A stretch of DNA of 64,000 nt from JAUASW01 sp036880965 (GTDB lineage Bacteria > Pseudomonadota > Gammaproteobacteria > Burkholderiales > Burkholderiaceae_C), in assembly GCF_036880965.1 (NCBI RefSeq), contig NZ_JBAJMV010000002.1, positions 124,001 through 188,000 of the forward strand, given 5' to 3'. The notes under the pieces are model-generated. The model had not been told where the DNA came from and ran no database searches. It saw only the letters and a program-made list of their open reading frames with translations. This document shows, in pieces, positions 33,872-42,688 of this stretch; the first letter of the stretch is position 1; every line of letters starts with the position of its first letter. Both the position numbers and the translations under genes were made by a program.

Positions 33872-35344
33872 ATGAACTGGCTCTCGGTCTATCCCGAAAT
33901 CGTCCTGCTGGCCATGGCCTGCGTGGTGGCGATGGTCGACCTCTTCGTCACCGATGCGCGCCGCACACCCACCTATCTGCTGACTCAGCTCACGCTGGCG
34001 GCCGTGGGCGTGATGCACATCGGCTACTTCAACAGCGGCCTGACCGAATATGGCATGCAGGGCATGGTGGTCTCCGACCCCATGGGCCATCTGCTGGCCT
34101 TCTTCGCCTGTGTGGCGGTGATGGTGAGCCTGGTCTATGCGCGGCCCTATGCCGGCGCACGCGACATGCTCAAGGGCGAGCTGTTCACGCTCTCGCTGTT
34201 CTCGCTGCTGGGCGTGAGCGTCATGCTCTCGGCCAACAACTTCCTGGTCATCTATCTTGGCCTGGAACTGATGAGCCTGTCGCTGTATGCGCTCGTGGCC
34301 CTGCGCCGTGACCATGCAATTTCGACCGAAGCAGCGATGAAGTACTTCGTGCTGGGCGCCCTGGCCAGCGGCTTCCTGTTGTACGGCCTGTCGATGATGT
34401 ACGGCGCCACGGGTTCGCTGTCGATCCCGCGCGTGTTCGAAGTGATCAGCGCCGGTGCGGTCAACAAGTCGGTGCTGATCTTCGGCCTGGTCTTCATCGT
34501 GGCCGGCCTCGGCTTCAAGCTCGGTGCGGCGCCGTTCCATATGTGGGTGCCCGACGTCTACCAAGGCGCTCCGACCGCAGTCACGCTGATGATCGGCGCC
34601 GCGCCGAAGCTGGCAGCCTTCGCCATCACCATGCGCTTGCTGGTGGACGGCATGGTGGGCCTGGCCGTGGACTGGCAGCAGATGCTGATCGTGATGGCGC
34701 TGGTCTCGCTGGTGGTGGGCAACCTCGCCGCCATCGCGCAGACCAACCTCAAGCGCATGCTTGCTTACTCGACCATCGCCCAGATGGGTTTCATGCTCCT
34801 GGGCATGGCCTCCGGCGTGGTGAACTTCAATACGCTGTCGGCTGCCAACGCCTACAGCTCGGCCATGTTCTACACGGTCACCTATGTGCTGACCACGCTG
34901 GGCAGCTTCGGCATGATCCTGCTGCTGTCGCGCCAGGGCCATGAGTCGGAAGAGATCGGCGACCTGGCCGGCCTTTATCGCCGCAGCCCCTGGTATGCGC
35001 TGATGATGCTGGTGTTCATGCTGTCTCTGGCCGGCATTCCGCTGACCGCTGGCTTCTACGCCAAGCTGGCTGTGCTGCAGGCCATGGTGAGCACCGGCGT
35101 GAATCTGTACCTCTGGCTGGCCATCGCTGCCGTGGTGTTGTCACTGATCGGCGCCTTCTACTATCTGCGTGTCATCAAGGTGATGTTCTTCGACGAGCCG
35201 ACCGACAACAGCCCGCTGACCGCGCCCACCGACGTGCGCCTGGTCATGTCGCTGAATGGTGTGGCGGTGCTGGTCTTCGGTCTGCTGCCGGGCGGCCTGA
35301 TGGACATGTGCAAGCGCGCCATCCTGCTCGCGCTGGCTTCCTGA
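33872..35344 (+). CDS. nuoN: NADH-quinone oxidoreductase subunit N
   Basis: A 490-residue antiporter-like subunit, the last core nuo gene. It shows LGLELMSLSLYALVALRRD, FHMWVPDVYQGAPTAVTLMI and KRMLAYSTIAQMGFMLLGM. The ATG at 33872 is preferred because AAGGTG six bases upstream is a good ribosome site; a GTG at 33863 lies inside that site and would add three residues. Confidence 0.96.
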   Translation: MNWLSVYPEIVLLAMACVVAMVDLFVTDARRTPTYLLTQLTLAAVGVMHIGYFNSGLTEYGMQGMVVSDPMGHLLAFFACVAVMVSLVYARPYAGARDMLKGELFTLSLFSLLGVSVMLSANNFLVIYLGLELMSLSLYALVALRRDHAISTEAAMKYFVLGALASGFLLYGLSMMYGATGSLSIPRVFEVISAGAVNKSVLIFGLVFIVAGLGFKLGAAPFHMWVPDVYQGAPTAVTLMIGAAPKLAAFAITMRLLVDGMVGLAVDWQQMLIVMALVSLVVGNLAAIAQTNLKRMLAYSTIAQMGFMLLGMASGVVNFNTLSAANAYSSAMFYTVTYVLTTLGSFGMILLLSRQGHESEEIGDLAGLYRRSPWYALMMLVFMLSLAGIPLTAGFYAKLAVLQAMVSTGVNLYLWLAIAAVVLSLIGAFYYLRVIKVMFFDEPTDNSPLTAPTDVRLVMSLNGVAVLVFGLLPGGLMDMCKRAILLALAS

Positions 35345-35353
35345 TCCACAAGG

Positions 35354-35662
35354 ATGAATCAGTCTGCAGCCATCTGGCTGGTGTTGCTGGTCGCGCTGAT
35401 CTCGGCCAATGCGCCGTATTTCAGCTCGCGGCTGCTGCTGGTGGGGCCTCGCCTCGCGCACAAGAACGTGGGCTGGCGCCTGCTGGAGTTGGCGCTTCTT
35501 GGCCTCTTGACCCTGGGCATCGGCTTCGCGCTCGAGGCCAGCCAGGGCCAACGCCAGCCGCAAGGCTGGGAGTTCTACGCGGCGGCCGCTTGCGTCTACC
35601 TGGTGTTCGGCTTTCCCGGCTTTGTCTGGTGCTATCTGCGCCGTCATCGCAATGAAGCCTGA
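35354..35662 (+). CDS. DUF2818 small membrane protein
   Basis: A 102-residue protein with three hydrophobic segments (about 6-25, 42-60, 74-95) and a basic end (CYLRRHRNEA). It matches the DUF2818 family, which in betaproteobacteria is found directly after nuoN. It starts 9 bases after nuoN and its end overlaps the NUDIX gene by 11. Its constant linkage suggests an accessory or assembly role for complex I, but its function is unknown. Confidence 0.85.
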   Translation: MNQSAAIWLVLLVALISANAPYFSSRLLLVGPRLAHKNVGWRLLELALLGLLTLGIGFALEASQGQRQPQGWEFYAAAACVYLVFGFPGFVWCYLRRHRNEA

Positions 35663-36242
35663 CGATGCAGCCAAGGGCGATGCAGCGATCAGCGAAACGC
35701 TGATCGAATCGACGCAAGCCTTCCGCGGCAACTTCCTCGACGTACGCCGCGATCGTGTTCGCCTGCCCGACGGCAAGGAAACCGGCCGTGAGTACATCGT
35801 CCATCCGGGCGCCGTGATGATCGTGCCCATCCTGGACAAGGGCCAGTTGCTGATGGAGCGCCAGTTCCGCCACCCGATGGGCCGCGTGATGCTGGAATTT
35901 CCAGCCGGCAAGCTGGACCCGAACGAATCGCCGCTGGCCTGCGCCAAGCGCGAACTGCTGGAAGAAACCGGCTACAGCGCCAAGGAATGGGCGCATGCCG
36001 GCGTGCTGCACAACGCGATTGCCTACTCAACCGAAGGCATAGAGATCTTTTTCGCACGCGGCCTGACCCAGGGCGAGCGCAAGCTCGACGAAGGCGAGTT
36101 CCTCGACGTCGTCACGCACACGACGACCGAGCTCGACGCGCTGGCCGCCAATGGCGAGCTCACCGACGCCAAGACCCTGATCGGCCTGCTGTGGCTGACC
36201 CGCTGGCAGGACGGCGAGTGGGAACTGGCCTGGAAGAAGTAG
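35652..36242 (+). CDS. NUDIX hydrolase, ADP-ribose pyrophosphatase-like
   Basis: A 196-residue hydrolase with an intact Nudix box GKLDPNESPLACAKRELLEETGY (G-X5-E-X7-RE-X2-EE-X-G, residues about 87-109). The preceding REYIVHPGAVMIVPIL and RQFRHPMG resemble ADP-ribose pyrophosphatases. The ATG at 35652 overlaps the DUF2818 stop region by 11 bases. The substrate is inferred, not proven; nucleotide sugars or NADH are alternatives. Last gene of the nuo transcript. Confidence 0.88.
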   Translation: MKPDDAAKGDAAISETLIESTQAFRGNFLDVRRDRVRLPDGKETGREYIVHPGAVMIVPILDKGQLLMERQFRHPMGRVMLEFPAGKLDPNESPLACAKRELLEETGYSAKEWAHAGVLHNAIAYSTEGIEIFFARGLTQGERKLDEGEFLDVVTHTTTELDALAANGELTDAKTLIGLLWLTRWQDGEWELAWKK

Positions 36243-36299
36243 TCTGGCCTTGGTCCGGCCAGGCTGCCGGCGGAAAAATTACGATTCCGGAAACAGGCC

Positions 36300-36336
36300 A
36301 TCTGCAGTTCGTCGCACGCAGGTGCAGCTGATCGGC
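36300..36336 (+). promoter_or_regulatory. LytTR/AlgR-like motif upstream of first RND operon
   Basis: ATCTGCAGTTCGTCGCACGC (36300-36319) is followed, exactly 20 bases later, by a weaker copy TGCAGCTGATCGG (36323-36335). The core CAGTTCGTC resembles the AlgR site CCGTTCGTC. Nearly the same 16 bases occur twice upstream of the second RND operon (60508, 60569). It lies 132-151 bases upstream of the membrane-fusion gene. Confidence 0.5.
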
Positions 36337-36450
36337 CAGAACTACGCAACTTGTCACATGACTGATGGCTGTGTCATTCGGCATGGGTATGCTTGCGCCG
36401 CTTTGCAAGTGGGCGATGTTGCCCCACCAAAAAACACATTCGGAGAGAGC

Positions 36451-37608
36451 ATGACGACGCGCCACATTCCCTTTGCCACGGCTGTATTGGTGGCGGCTTT
36501 GATGCTGGGCCTTTCCGGCTGCCAGAACGGCAATGCCGAGAAGAACGATGCAAGCAAGGAAACGCCCACCATGCAGCTGGCCGTTGAAGACCGGATTGTC
36601 ATGGGCGAATCCGAGCACGGCACCGGCCCGCTGATCACCGGCGCCGTCCAGCCCGAGAAGCGCGCCGATCTGCGCGCCGAGCTCTCTGCCGTTGTACTGC
36701 ATGTGCTGAAGGAGAACGGTGAGACGGTGCGCCGCGGCGATCTGCTGGTGCAACTCGATGCCACCTCCATCCGTGACAGCCTGAACTCCGCAGAGGAAGC
36801 TGCCCGTGCCGCTCGCGAGAACTTCGAGCAGGCCGAGCGCCAGTACCAGCGCCAGAAGACGCTGCAGGCTCAGGGCATGATTTCCCAGCAGGCGCTCGAG
36901 GATTCGGCCAACCGCCGCACCTCAACGCAGAGCGACAAGGTCGCCGCCGAGGCCCGCCTGGTTGCAGCCCGCCAGAACATGGCCCGCACCGAGGTGCGCG
37001 CGCCTTTTGACGGCGTGATCAGCGAGCGCCGCGTGTCGCCCGGCGACACCGCCCAGACCGGCAAGGAGCTGCTCAAGGTCATCGACCCGAGCTCCATGCG
37101 TTTTGAAGGCTTCGTCTCTGCCGACCGCCGGGCCGAGCTGAAGCTGGGCCAGGACGTGGACCTGCGCATCGTCGGCGCCAGCCAGGAGCGCATCGAAGGC
37201 CGCATCCGACGCATCGATGTGTCGGCCAATCCGGTCAGCCGCCAGATCGCGGTGCTGGTTGAGCTGAACGACAAGCGTGCCGCATCAGTCTCGGGCCTCT
37301 ATGGTGAAGGCTTTGTTCGCACGGTCAAGTCCGCCGCCCTGATGCTGGACGACGCCGACATGCAGCGCGACGGCGACCAGGTCTATGCCTGGATCGTGCA
37401 GGGCGGCAAGCTGCATCGCCAGCCGCTGACCCTGGGCGCGCGTGACGAGCGCCGCGGCGAATACGTGGTCGCTGCGGGCCTGAAGGTGGGTGACATCGTG
37501 CTGCGCAACCCCAGCCGTACCCTGGTGGAGGGCTCGGCCGTAACGGTCAAGGCCGCCGCACCGGCCGCTGCCAAGCCCGCTTCGGCACCGGCCTCCGCCG
37601 CAGCCTGA
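36451..37608 (+). CDS. RND efflux periplasmic adaptor (lipoprotein)
   Basis: A 385-residue membrane fusion protein. The N-terminus is a lipoprotein signal ending LSGC (C24). The barrel-sandwich/lipoyl half VVLHVLKENGETVRRGDLLVQLD is followed by an alpha-hairpin (about 110-180) and the returning VRAPFDGVISERRVSPGD. The C-terminus is Ala/Pro-rich. It is preceded by CGGAGAGA at 36441. The RND pump gene follows 10 bases later; no outer-membrane channel gene is nearby, so it probably uses a TolC-like protein from elsewhere. Confidence 0.9.
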   Translation: MTTRHIPFATAVLVAALMLGLSGCQNGNAEKNDASKETPTMQLAVEDRIVMGESEHGTGPLITGAVQPEKRADLRAELSAVVLHVLKENGETVRRGDLLVQLDATSIRDSLNSAEEAARAARENFEQAERQYQRQKTLQAQGMISQQALEDSANRRTSTQSDKVAAEARLVAARQNMARTEVRAPFDGVISERRVSPGDTAQTGKELLKVIDPSSMRFEGFVSADRRAELKLGQDVDLRIVGASQERIEGRIRRIDVSANPVSRQIAVLVELNDKRAASVSGLYGEGFVRTVKSAALMLDDADMQRDGDQVYAWIVQGGKLHRQPLTLGARDERRGEYVVAAGLKVGDIVLRNPSRTLVEGSAVTVKAAAPAAAKPASAPASAAA

Positions 37609-37618
37609 GGAGCACGCC

Positions 37619-40600
37619 ATGCTGATCTCAGATTTTTCGATCAAGAAGCCGATAGCGACCATCGTCTGCATCATCAGCCTGATGGCGCTGGGCCTGATGG
37701 CGCTGTCCAAGCTGCGCGTCAACCAGAACCCCGACGTCGAGGTGCCGTTCCTCTTCGTCTCCATTCCCTATCCCGGCGCCTCACCCGAAACCTCGGAGCG
37801 GGAGATCGTCAATCGCATCGAGAAGCCGCTGCTCGCCGTGCCTGGCGTGACCGAGGTGCAGGCCGGCGCCAATGAAGGACAGGCCACCTTCTTCCTGAAG
37901 TTCGACTTCAAGAAGAACATGATCGAGGCGGCCGACGACGTGCGCAACGCCATTGCCTCGGTGCGCTATCAGCTGCCGCAGGAAATGCGCGAGCCCATCA
38001 TCCGCCGCGCTGACCCGTCCGCCCAGCCCATCATGCAGGTGTCGCTTGAGAGCAAGACGCTCAGCCACGCCGAGATCTCGCGCATCGCGGAAGACCAGTT
38101 GGCCGACCGCTTCCGCGGCGTGGCCGGCGTGGGCACGGTCGAGATCTTCGGTTCGCTGAACCGCGAGCTCTCGGTCCTGCTGTCGGGTCAGAAGCTGCGC
38201 GAGTTCAATGTCTCGGTCAGCGAGGTCACCAGCGCCCTGCAGCGCCAGAACATCTCTGCCCCGGTGGGCAAGGTGCGCGGCGAGTTCGAGGACCAGAGCA
38301 TCCGACTGGTCGGCCGCATCGCGCAGCCGGTGGACTTCGAGCGCATCGTCATCAAGCGCAATGCCAACGAGCTGGTGCGCCTGGGCCAGGTGGCCACGGT
38401 CAAGGACGGCTTCTCCGAGCGCCAGACCCTGTCGATCCGCAATGGCCGGCCCAATGTCGGCCTGTCCATTACCCGCTCGCGCGAAGCCTCCACGGTCAGC
38501 GTGGCCGACGAGGTGCGCAAGCTGGTCGATGACGCCAACAAGAACCTGCTGCCGCCCGGCACCACGCTCGAGATTACGCAGGACGGCGGCAAGAACGCAC
38601 AGGACAGCCTCAACAACGTGATCCATGCGTTGGTGTTCGGTGCCGGCCTGACCATCTTCGTGGTCTATGCCTTCCTGAACTCCTGGCGTTCCACCCTGAT
38701 CACGGCCACCTCGCTGCCGACGTCGGTGATTGCGGCATTCATCGCCGTCTGGATTTTCGGCTTCACACTGAATTTCATGAGCCTCCTGGGCCTGTCGCTG
38801 GCCATCGGTGTGCTGATCGATGACGCCATCGTCGTCCGGGAGAACATCGTCCGCCACATGGAGCGTGGTGCGGACCGCATGACGGCTGCACTGAAGGGCA
38901 CGGCCGAAATCGGCATGGCCGTGGCGGCCACCACGTTCTCCATCGTGGCGGTGTTCGTGCCAGTGGCCTTCATGCCCGGCATCTCGGGCGAATGGTTCCG
39001 GCCCTTCGGCCTGACCGTGGTGGCTTCGGTGCTGGTGAGCCTCTTGATCTCCTTCACGCTGGATCCGATGCTGTCGGCCTTCTGGGGTGACCCGCCGAAC
39101 CATCATCTGCAGCCGAAGAAGGGCATCTCCAAGCTCCTGCATCGCTTCAATGAATGGTTCGACCATCAGGCCGACCGCTACGGCAACGTGATCGCCTGGG
39201 CGCTGCACCATCGCGTCAAGATGGGCGTGATTGCCTTCCTGAGTTTCGTGCTGGCCATCTTTCTGCAGGTCAAGTTCGGTGGCACCAGCTTCCTGCCCTC
39301 GAGCGACTCCGACACCATTGCCGTGGAAGTGCGCACGCCGCCGAGCTCCAGCCTCGAGTACGCCCGCCGCAAGCTGGCGTCAGTGGAGGAGAAGGCGCAG
39401 CTGATCAAGGAGAAGAAGAGCACCGACGCCTTCGTCAACGTGAATGGCGGCAAGCTCTACATCAACATCGGCAAGAGCTACGAGCGCAAGCGCAGCGCGC
39501 AGGAGATCGGCACCGAGATGCGCAAGCATCTGGAGAGCCTGACAGGCGCGGAGTTTGCGGTGCTCGATGACTTCAGCGGCGGCGGTGGCCAGAAGCCGGT
39601 GCAGATCCGCTTCTACGGCTCCGATACCCGCAAGCTGCTGGAGCTGACCGAGGACTTCATGCGCCAGCTGCGCAAGGTGCCAGGGGCAGTCGACGTCGCG
39701 CTGTCGCAGCAGAACGCGCAGAACGAGCTCCAGGTCGAGCTGCATCGCGGCCTGGCCAACCAGCTGGGTATCTCGGTGGGCGATGCGGCCAACGCGCTGC
39801 GCGTTGCCTTCGCAGGCATCCAGGTGGGCGACTGGGTCGATCCGACGGGTGTGACACGTGATGTCTCAGTGCGCCTGCAGCCGAGCGACCGCGTGGACGC
39901 CGGCAATATCGAGCGTCTGCCGATCACCGTTGCCGGTTCCGGCCAGATGGTGCCACTGGACCAGATCGCCACGATCACCATGGGCAAGGCACCGGCCACA
40001 ATTCAGCACCTGGACGGCAAACGGGTGATCGGTGTCTCCGCCAACGTGCAGGGTCGTGCCGCTGGCGACGTGACGAAGGACGCCATGGCCCTGGCCAAGA
40101 AGATGAACTTCCCGCCAGGCTATGGCATCAAGCTGGCTGGCGGATCCAAGGACCAGCAGGAAGTCTTCAGCGCGATGACCATCGCCCTGGTGGCTGGTAT
40201 TGGCCTGATGTATCTGATCCTGGTGATGCAGTTCAACTCCTTCACTGCGCCATTGGGCGTCATGCTGTCGCAACCACTGTCGCTGATCGGCGTGGTCGTG
40301 GCACTGCTGCTGACCAAGGGCACGCTGAACCTGATGAGCTTCATCGGCATCATCATGCTGGCGGGCCTGGTGGCCAAGAACGCGATCCTGCTGCTCGACG
40401 CGGCGCGCCAGGAGGAGGCCAATGGCGTGAGTCGCGAAGAGGCGCTGATGCATGCAGGCCGCAAGCGCTTCCGCCCGATTCTGATGACTACCTTCGCACT
40501 GATCGCCGGCATGATGCCGGTGGCCATCGGCATCGGCGAGGGCGCGGAGTTCTACCGCCCGATGGCCGTGGCCATCATCGGTGGCACGATCACCTCGACC

Positions 40601-40852
40601 TTCCTGACGCTTCTGATGGTGCCGACTTTCTACGACAGCATCGAGACCAAGCGTGACAGCATGGCAGCGAAGTTCCATGCGCGTGCTGCGCGCTGGGGCG
40701 CGGCGGGCGGCCTGTGGGCCTTCCTGGCGACCTTTGTCGAAGTCCTGCTGTTCCTGACGCTGATCCGCTTCATCTACCGAGTGCTGAAGAAGGGTGTGAA
40801 CGCCGCACGCGGTCGCCGCGTGCCTGCACAGCTGGCTCCGGGCGCGGACTGA
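37619..40852 (+). CDS. RND multidrug efflux transporter (HAE1-type)
   Basis: A 1077-residue inner-membrane pump powered by protons. The proton-relay motif GVLIDDAIVVREN has D401/D402 in helix 4. The start MLISDFSIKKPIATIVCIIS, porter-domain YPGASPETSEREI and the two repeated halves (12 helices) are canonical. An unusual tail after helix 12 adds another hydrophobic stretch (GGLWAFLATFVEVLLFLTLI) and a basic end. The stop abuts, with zero spacing, the stop of the convergent FAD-dehydrogenase gene. Substrate unknown. Confidence 0.93.
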   Translation: MLISDFSIKKPIATIVCIISLMALGLMALSKLRVNQNPDVEVPFLFVSIPYPGASPETSEREIVNRIEKPLLAVPGVTEVQAGANEGQATFFLKFDFKKNMIEAADDVRNAIASVRYQLPQEMREPIIRRADPSAQPIMQVSLESKTLSHAEISRIAEDQLADRFRGVAGVGTVEIFGSLNRELSVLLSGQKLREFNVSVSEVTSALQRQNISAPVGKVRGEFEDQSIRLVGRIAQPVDFERIVIKRNANELVRLGQVATVKDGFSERQTLSIRNGRPNVGLSITRSREASTVSVADEVRKLVDDANKNLLPPGTTLEITQDGGKNAQDSLNNVIHALVFGAGLTIFVVYAFLNSWRSTLITATSLPTSVIAAFIAVWIFGFTLNFMSLLGLSLAIGVLIDDAIVVRENIVRHMERGADRMTAALKGTAEIGMAVAATTFSIVAVFVPVAFMPGISGEWFRPFGLTVVASVLVSLLISFTLDPMLSAFWGDPPNHHLQPKKGISKLLHRFNEWFDHQADRYGNVIAWALHHRVKMGVIAFLSFVLAIFLQVKFGGTSFLPSSDSDTIAVEVRTPPSSSLEYARRKLASVEEKAQLIKEKKSTDAFVNVNGGKLYINIGKSYERKRSAQEIGTEMRKHLESLTGAEFAVLDDFSGGGGQKPVQIRFYGSDTRKLLELTEDFMRQLRKVPGAVDVALSQQNAQNELQVELHRGLANQLGISVGDAANALRVAFAGIQVGDWVDPTGVTRDVSVRLQPSDRVDAGNIERLPITVAGSGQMVPLDQIATITMGKAPATIQHLDGKRVIGVSANVQGRAAGDVTKDAMALAKKMNFPPGYGIKLAGGSKDQQEVFSAMTIALVAGIGLMYLILVMQFNSFTAPLGVMLSQPLSLIGVVVALLLTKGTLNLMSFIGIIMLAGLVAKNAILLLDAARQEEANGVSREEALMHAGRKRFRPILMTTFALIAGMMPVAIGIGEGAEFYRPMAVAIIGGTITSTFLTLLMVPTFYDSIETKRDSMAAKFHARAARWGAAGGLWAFLATFVEVLLFLTLIRFIYRVLKKGVNAARGRRVPAQLAPGAD

Positions 40853-42262
40853 TCAGAGGACGCGATTCGGATTGAAGAGGCCCTGGGGATCCAGGGCCTT
40901 TTTTACTTGCCGCATCAGGTGCAGGGCGACGGGGTCCTTGCGCGCAGCCAGTTCCTCGCGCTTCAACTGGCCGATGCCATGCTCGGCCGAGATCGAGCCG
41001 CCAAAGCGGCCCACCTGGTCGTAGACGATGGCGTTGACTGCGGCCTCGTTGGCCTTCAGGAACTCGCCTGGTGCCACGCCTTCAGGCGCTTGCACGTTGT
41101 AGTGCAGGTTGCCGTCGCCCAGATGGCCGAAGTCGACCATGCGAACGCCCGGGAACTGCCGGGCCAGGGCTGCATCGGTCTGCGCAACAAAAGCCGGGAT
41201 CGCCGAGACGGGCAGGGCGATGTCGTGCTTGATGTTGAGGCCTTCCTCGCTTTGCGCGAGCGGTATCGATTCACGCAAATGCCAGAAGGTCTTGGACTGC
41301 GCCTGGCTTTCCGCCACGGCGGCATCGGTGATCGTGCCGGCATCCAGCGCGGCTTCCAGCAAGCCCTCGAAGAGCGAGCGGGCGTGGGCAACGCTCTCGC
41401 TGTCGGAGATTTCCAGCAGCACCGTCCAGGGTGATTCCGCAAGCGGCTGGCGCAGTTGCGGCAGGTGCTTGCGCACCAGGGCCAAGGAGAACGCATTCAT
41501 TACCTCGAAGCCGGTCAGGCCTGAGCCGGCCCGTGCTCGCGCCAGGCTCAGCAGTGACACGGCGGCTTCAAGCGTCGGACAGGCGGCCAGTGCCGTCATC
41601 TGCGCCAGCGGCTGGGGATGGAGCTTCAGGGTCGCTGCCGTGATGATGCCCAGCGTGCCCTCGCTGCCGATGAAGAGGTCGCGCAGGTCGTAGCCGGTGT
41701 TGTCCTTGCGCAGGCCCGAGAGCCCTTGCCAGACTTCGCCGGTGGCCGTCACCACTTCAAGCCCGAGGCAGAGTTCGCGGGCATTGCCATAGCGCAGCAC
41801 CTGGGTGCCGCCGGCATTGGTCGAGAGATTGCCGCCAATCGTGCATGAGCCTTCGGCCGCCAGGCTCAAGGGGAACAGCAGGCCTTGAGCCTCGGCGGCG
41901 TCCTGGATGGTTTGCAGGATGCATCCGGCCTCGGCCGTCAGCGTCAGATTGGCATTGTCGATTTCGCGGACGCGGTTCAGCCGCTGCAGGCTCAGCAGCA
42001 CCTGCTGCCCGCTGGCATCCGGCACGCCACCGCCGACCAGGCCGGTGTTGCCGCCTTGGGGTACCAAGCTTGCGCCATGCGTTGCGCAGGCGCGCACTGC
42101 GGCAGCGACTTCTTCGGTGCTGCCAGGCCGCACCACGGCCAGGGCCTTGCCCGGCCAGCGCTTGCGCCAGTCGAGCTCGAACGGCGCGCAAGCCTCGCCC
42201 TGCAGGACCTGCGCCTCGCCGACCGCGGCACGCAGCTCGGTCAGCAGCGCAGCGGCATTCAT
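40853..42262 (-). CDS. FAD-linked oxidase, D-2-hydroxyacid dehydrogenase-like
   Basis: A 469-residue flavoprotein of the GlcD/D-lactate/D-2-hydroxyglutarate dehydrogenase group. The FAD-binding type 4 domain shows PQGGNTGLVGGGVPD and EGSCTIGGNLSTNAGG; the C-terminal oxidase domain has the metal-site GHLGDGNLHYN and SAEHGIGQLK, ending LFNPNRVL. The substrate is probably a D-2-hydroxyacid such as D-lactate or D-2-hydroxyglutarate; sequence alone does not decide. Its start overlaps the DUF2069 stop by 4 bases. Confidence 0.87.
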   Translation of the reverse strand: MNAAALLTELRAAVGEAQVLQGEACAPFELDWRKRWPGKALAVVRPGSTEEVAAAVRACATHGASLVPQGGNTGLVGGGVPDASGQQVLLSLQRLNRVREIDNANLTLTAEAGCILQTIQDAAEAQGLLFPLSLAAEGSCTIGGNLSTNAGGTQVLRYGNARELCLGLEVVTATGEVWQGLSGLRKDNTGYDLRDLFIGSEGTLGIITAATLKLHPQPLAQMTALAACPTLEAAVSLLSLARARAGSGLTGFEVMNAFSLALVRKHLPQLRQPLAESPWTVLLEISDSESVAHARSLFEGLLEAALDAGTITDAAVAESQAQSKTFWHLRESIPLAQSEEGLNIKHDIALPVSAIPAFVAQTDAALARQFPGVRMVDFGHLGDGNLHYNVQAPEGVAPGEFLKANEAAVNAIVYDQVGRFGGSISAEHGIGQLKREELAARKDPVALHLMRQVKKALDPQGLFNPNRVL

Positions 42263-42669
42263 TGCTGCACGGCTTTGGCGGCGCGCAGCCGCTGCCTCAC
42301 CTGCATCGAGCAGGCGATGAAGACGAGGGTCGACAGTGCCACTTCAGCCCAGGCCAGCCAGGCGCCGATGCCTTGCTCGCTGGTGGCACGCACGAGGCCC
42401 TCGCCACAGTACAGCCAGATCATCAGGCTCAGCCAGCGGAAGGTGTAGAGCCGGTAGCGCCAGAGGCCCAGCAGCGGCAGGAGCAGGGGCAGCGCCTTGA
42501 TGGCCAGCGTGCCGCGGCCCGTGGGCGCGAGCCAGAGTTCCCAGGCCAGGCAGAGCACGAAAAGACCCGCCACGCCAAGCAGTGCGAGCCAGCGCGACAG
42601 CTGTTCTTCGGTGCTGGCGATGCTGCGATTGGTGGGCGTGAGGGGCTTGGCGGGCAGGGCACTGGACAT
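42259..42669 (-). CDS. DUF2069 membrane protein
   Basis: A 136-residue protein with four hydrophobic segments (about 24-45, 55-72, 75-90, 100-118), matching the DUF2069 family of small inner-membrane proteins. The ATG at 42667-42669 (MSSALPAKPL) is chosen; an ATG at 42676-42678 would add three residues and lie inside the palindrome between the two genes. It is divergent from yihY and overlaps the downstream FAD gene by 4 bases. Function unknown. Confidence 0.75.
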   Translation of the reverse strand: MSSALPAKPLTPTNRSIASTEEQLSRWLALLGVAGLFVLCLAWELWLAPTGRGTLAIKALPLLLPLLGLWRYRLYTFRWLSLMIWLYCGEGLVRATSEQGIGAWLAWAEVALSTLVFIACSMQVRQRLRAAKAVQQ

Positions 42670-42670
42670 G

Positions 42671-42688
42671 GCTGGCATCATAGCCAGC
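42671..42688. promoter_or_regulatory. Palindrome filling the DUF2069/yihY gap
   Basis: GCTGGC-ATCATA-GCCAGC is a perfect 6-bp inverted repeat occupying 18 of the 19 bases between the two divergent start codons, ending at the base before the yihY ATG. Both promoters must therefore lie inside the neighbouring coding sequences, or the messages are leaderless or nearly so. Confidence 0.5.

Noticed and set aside
40801..40900. Possible functional link between RND pump and the FAD dehydrogenase from abutting stop codons
   Set aside because: Convergent genes with zero spacing are common in compact genomes; nothing else ties them together.
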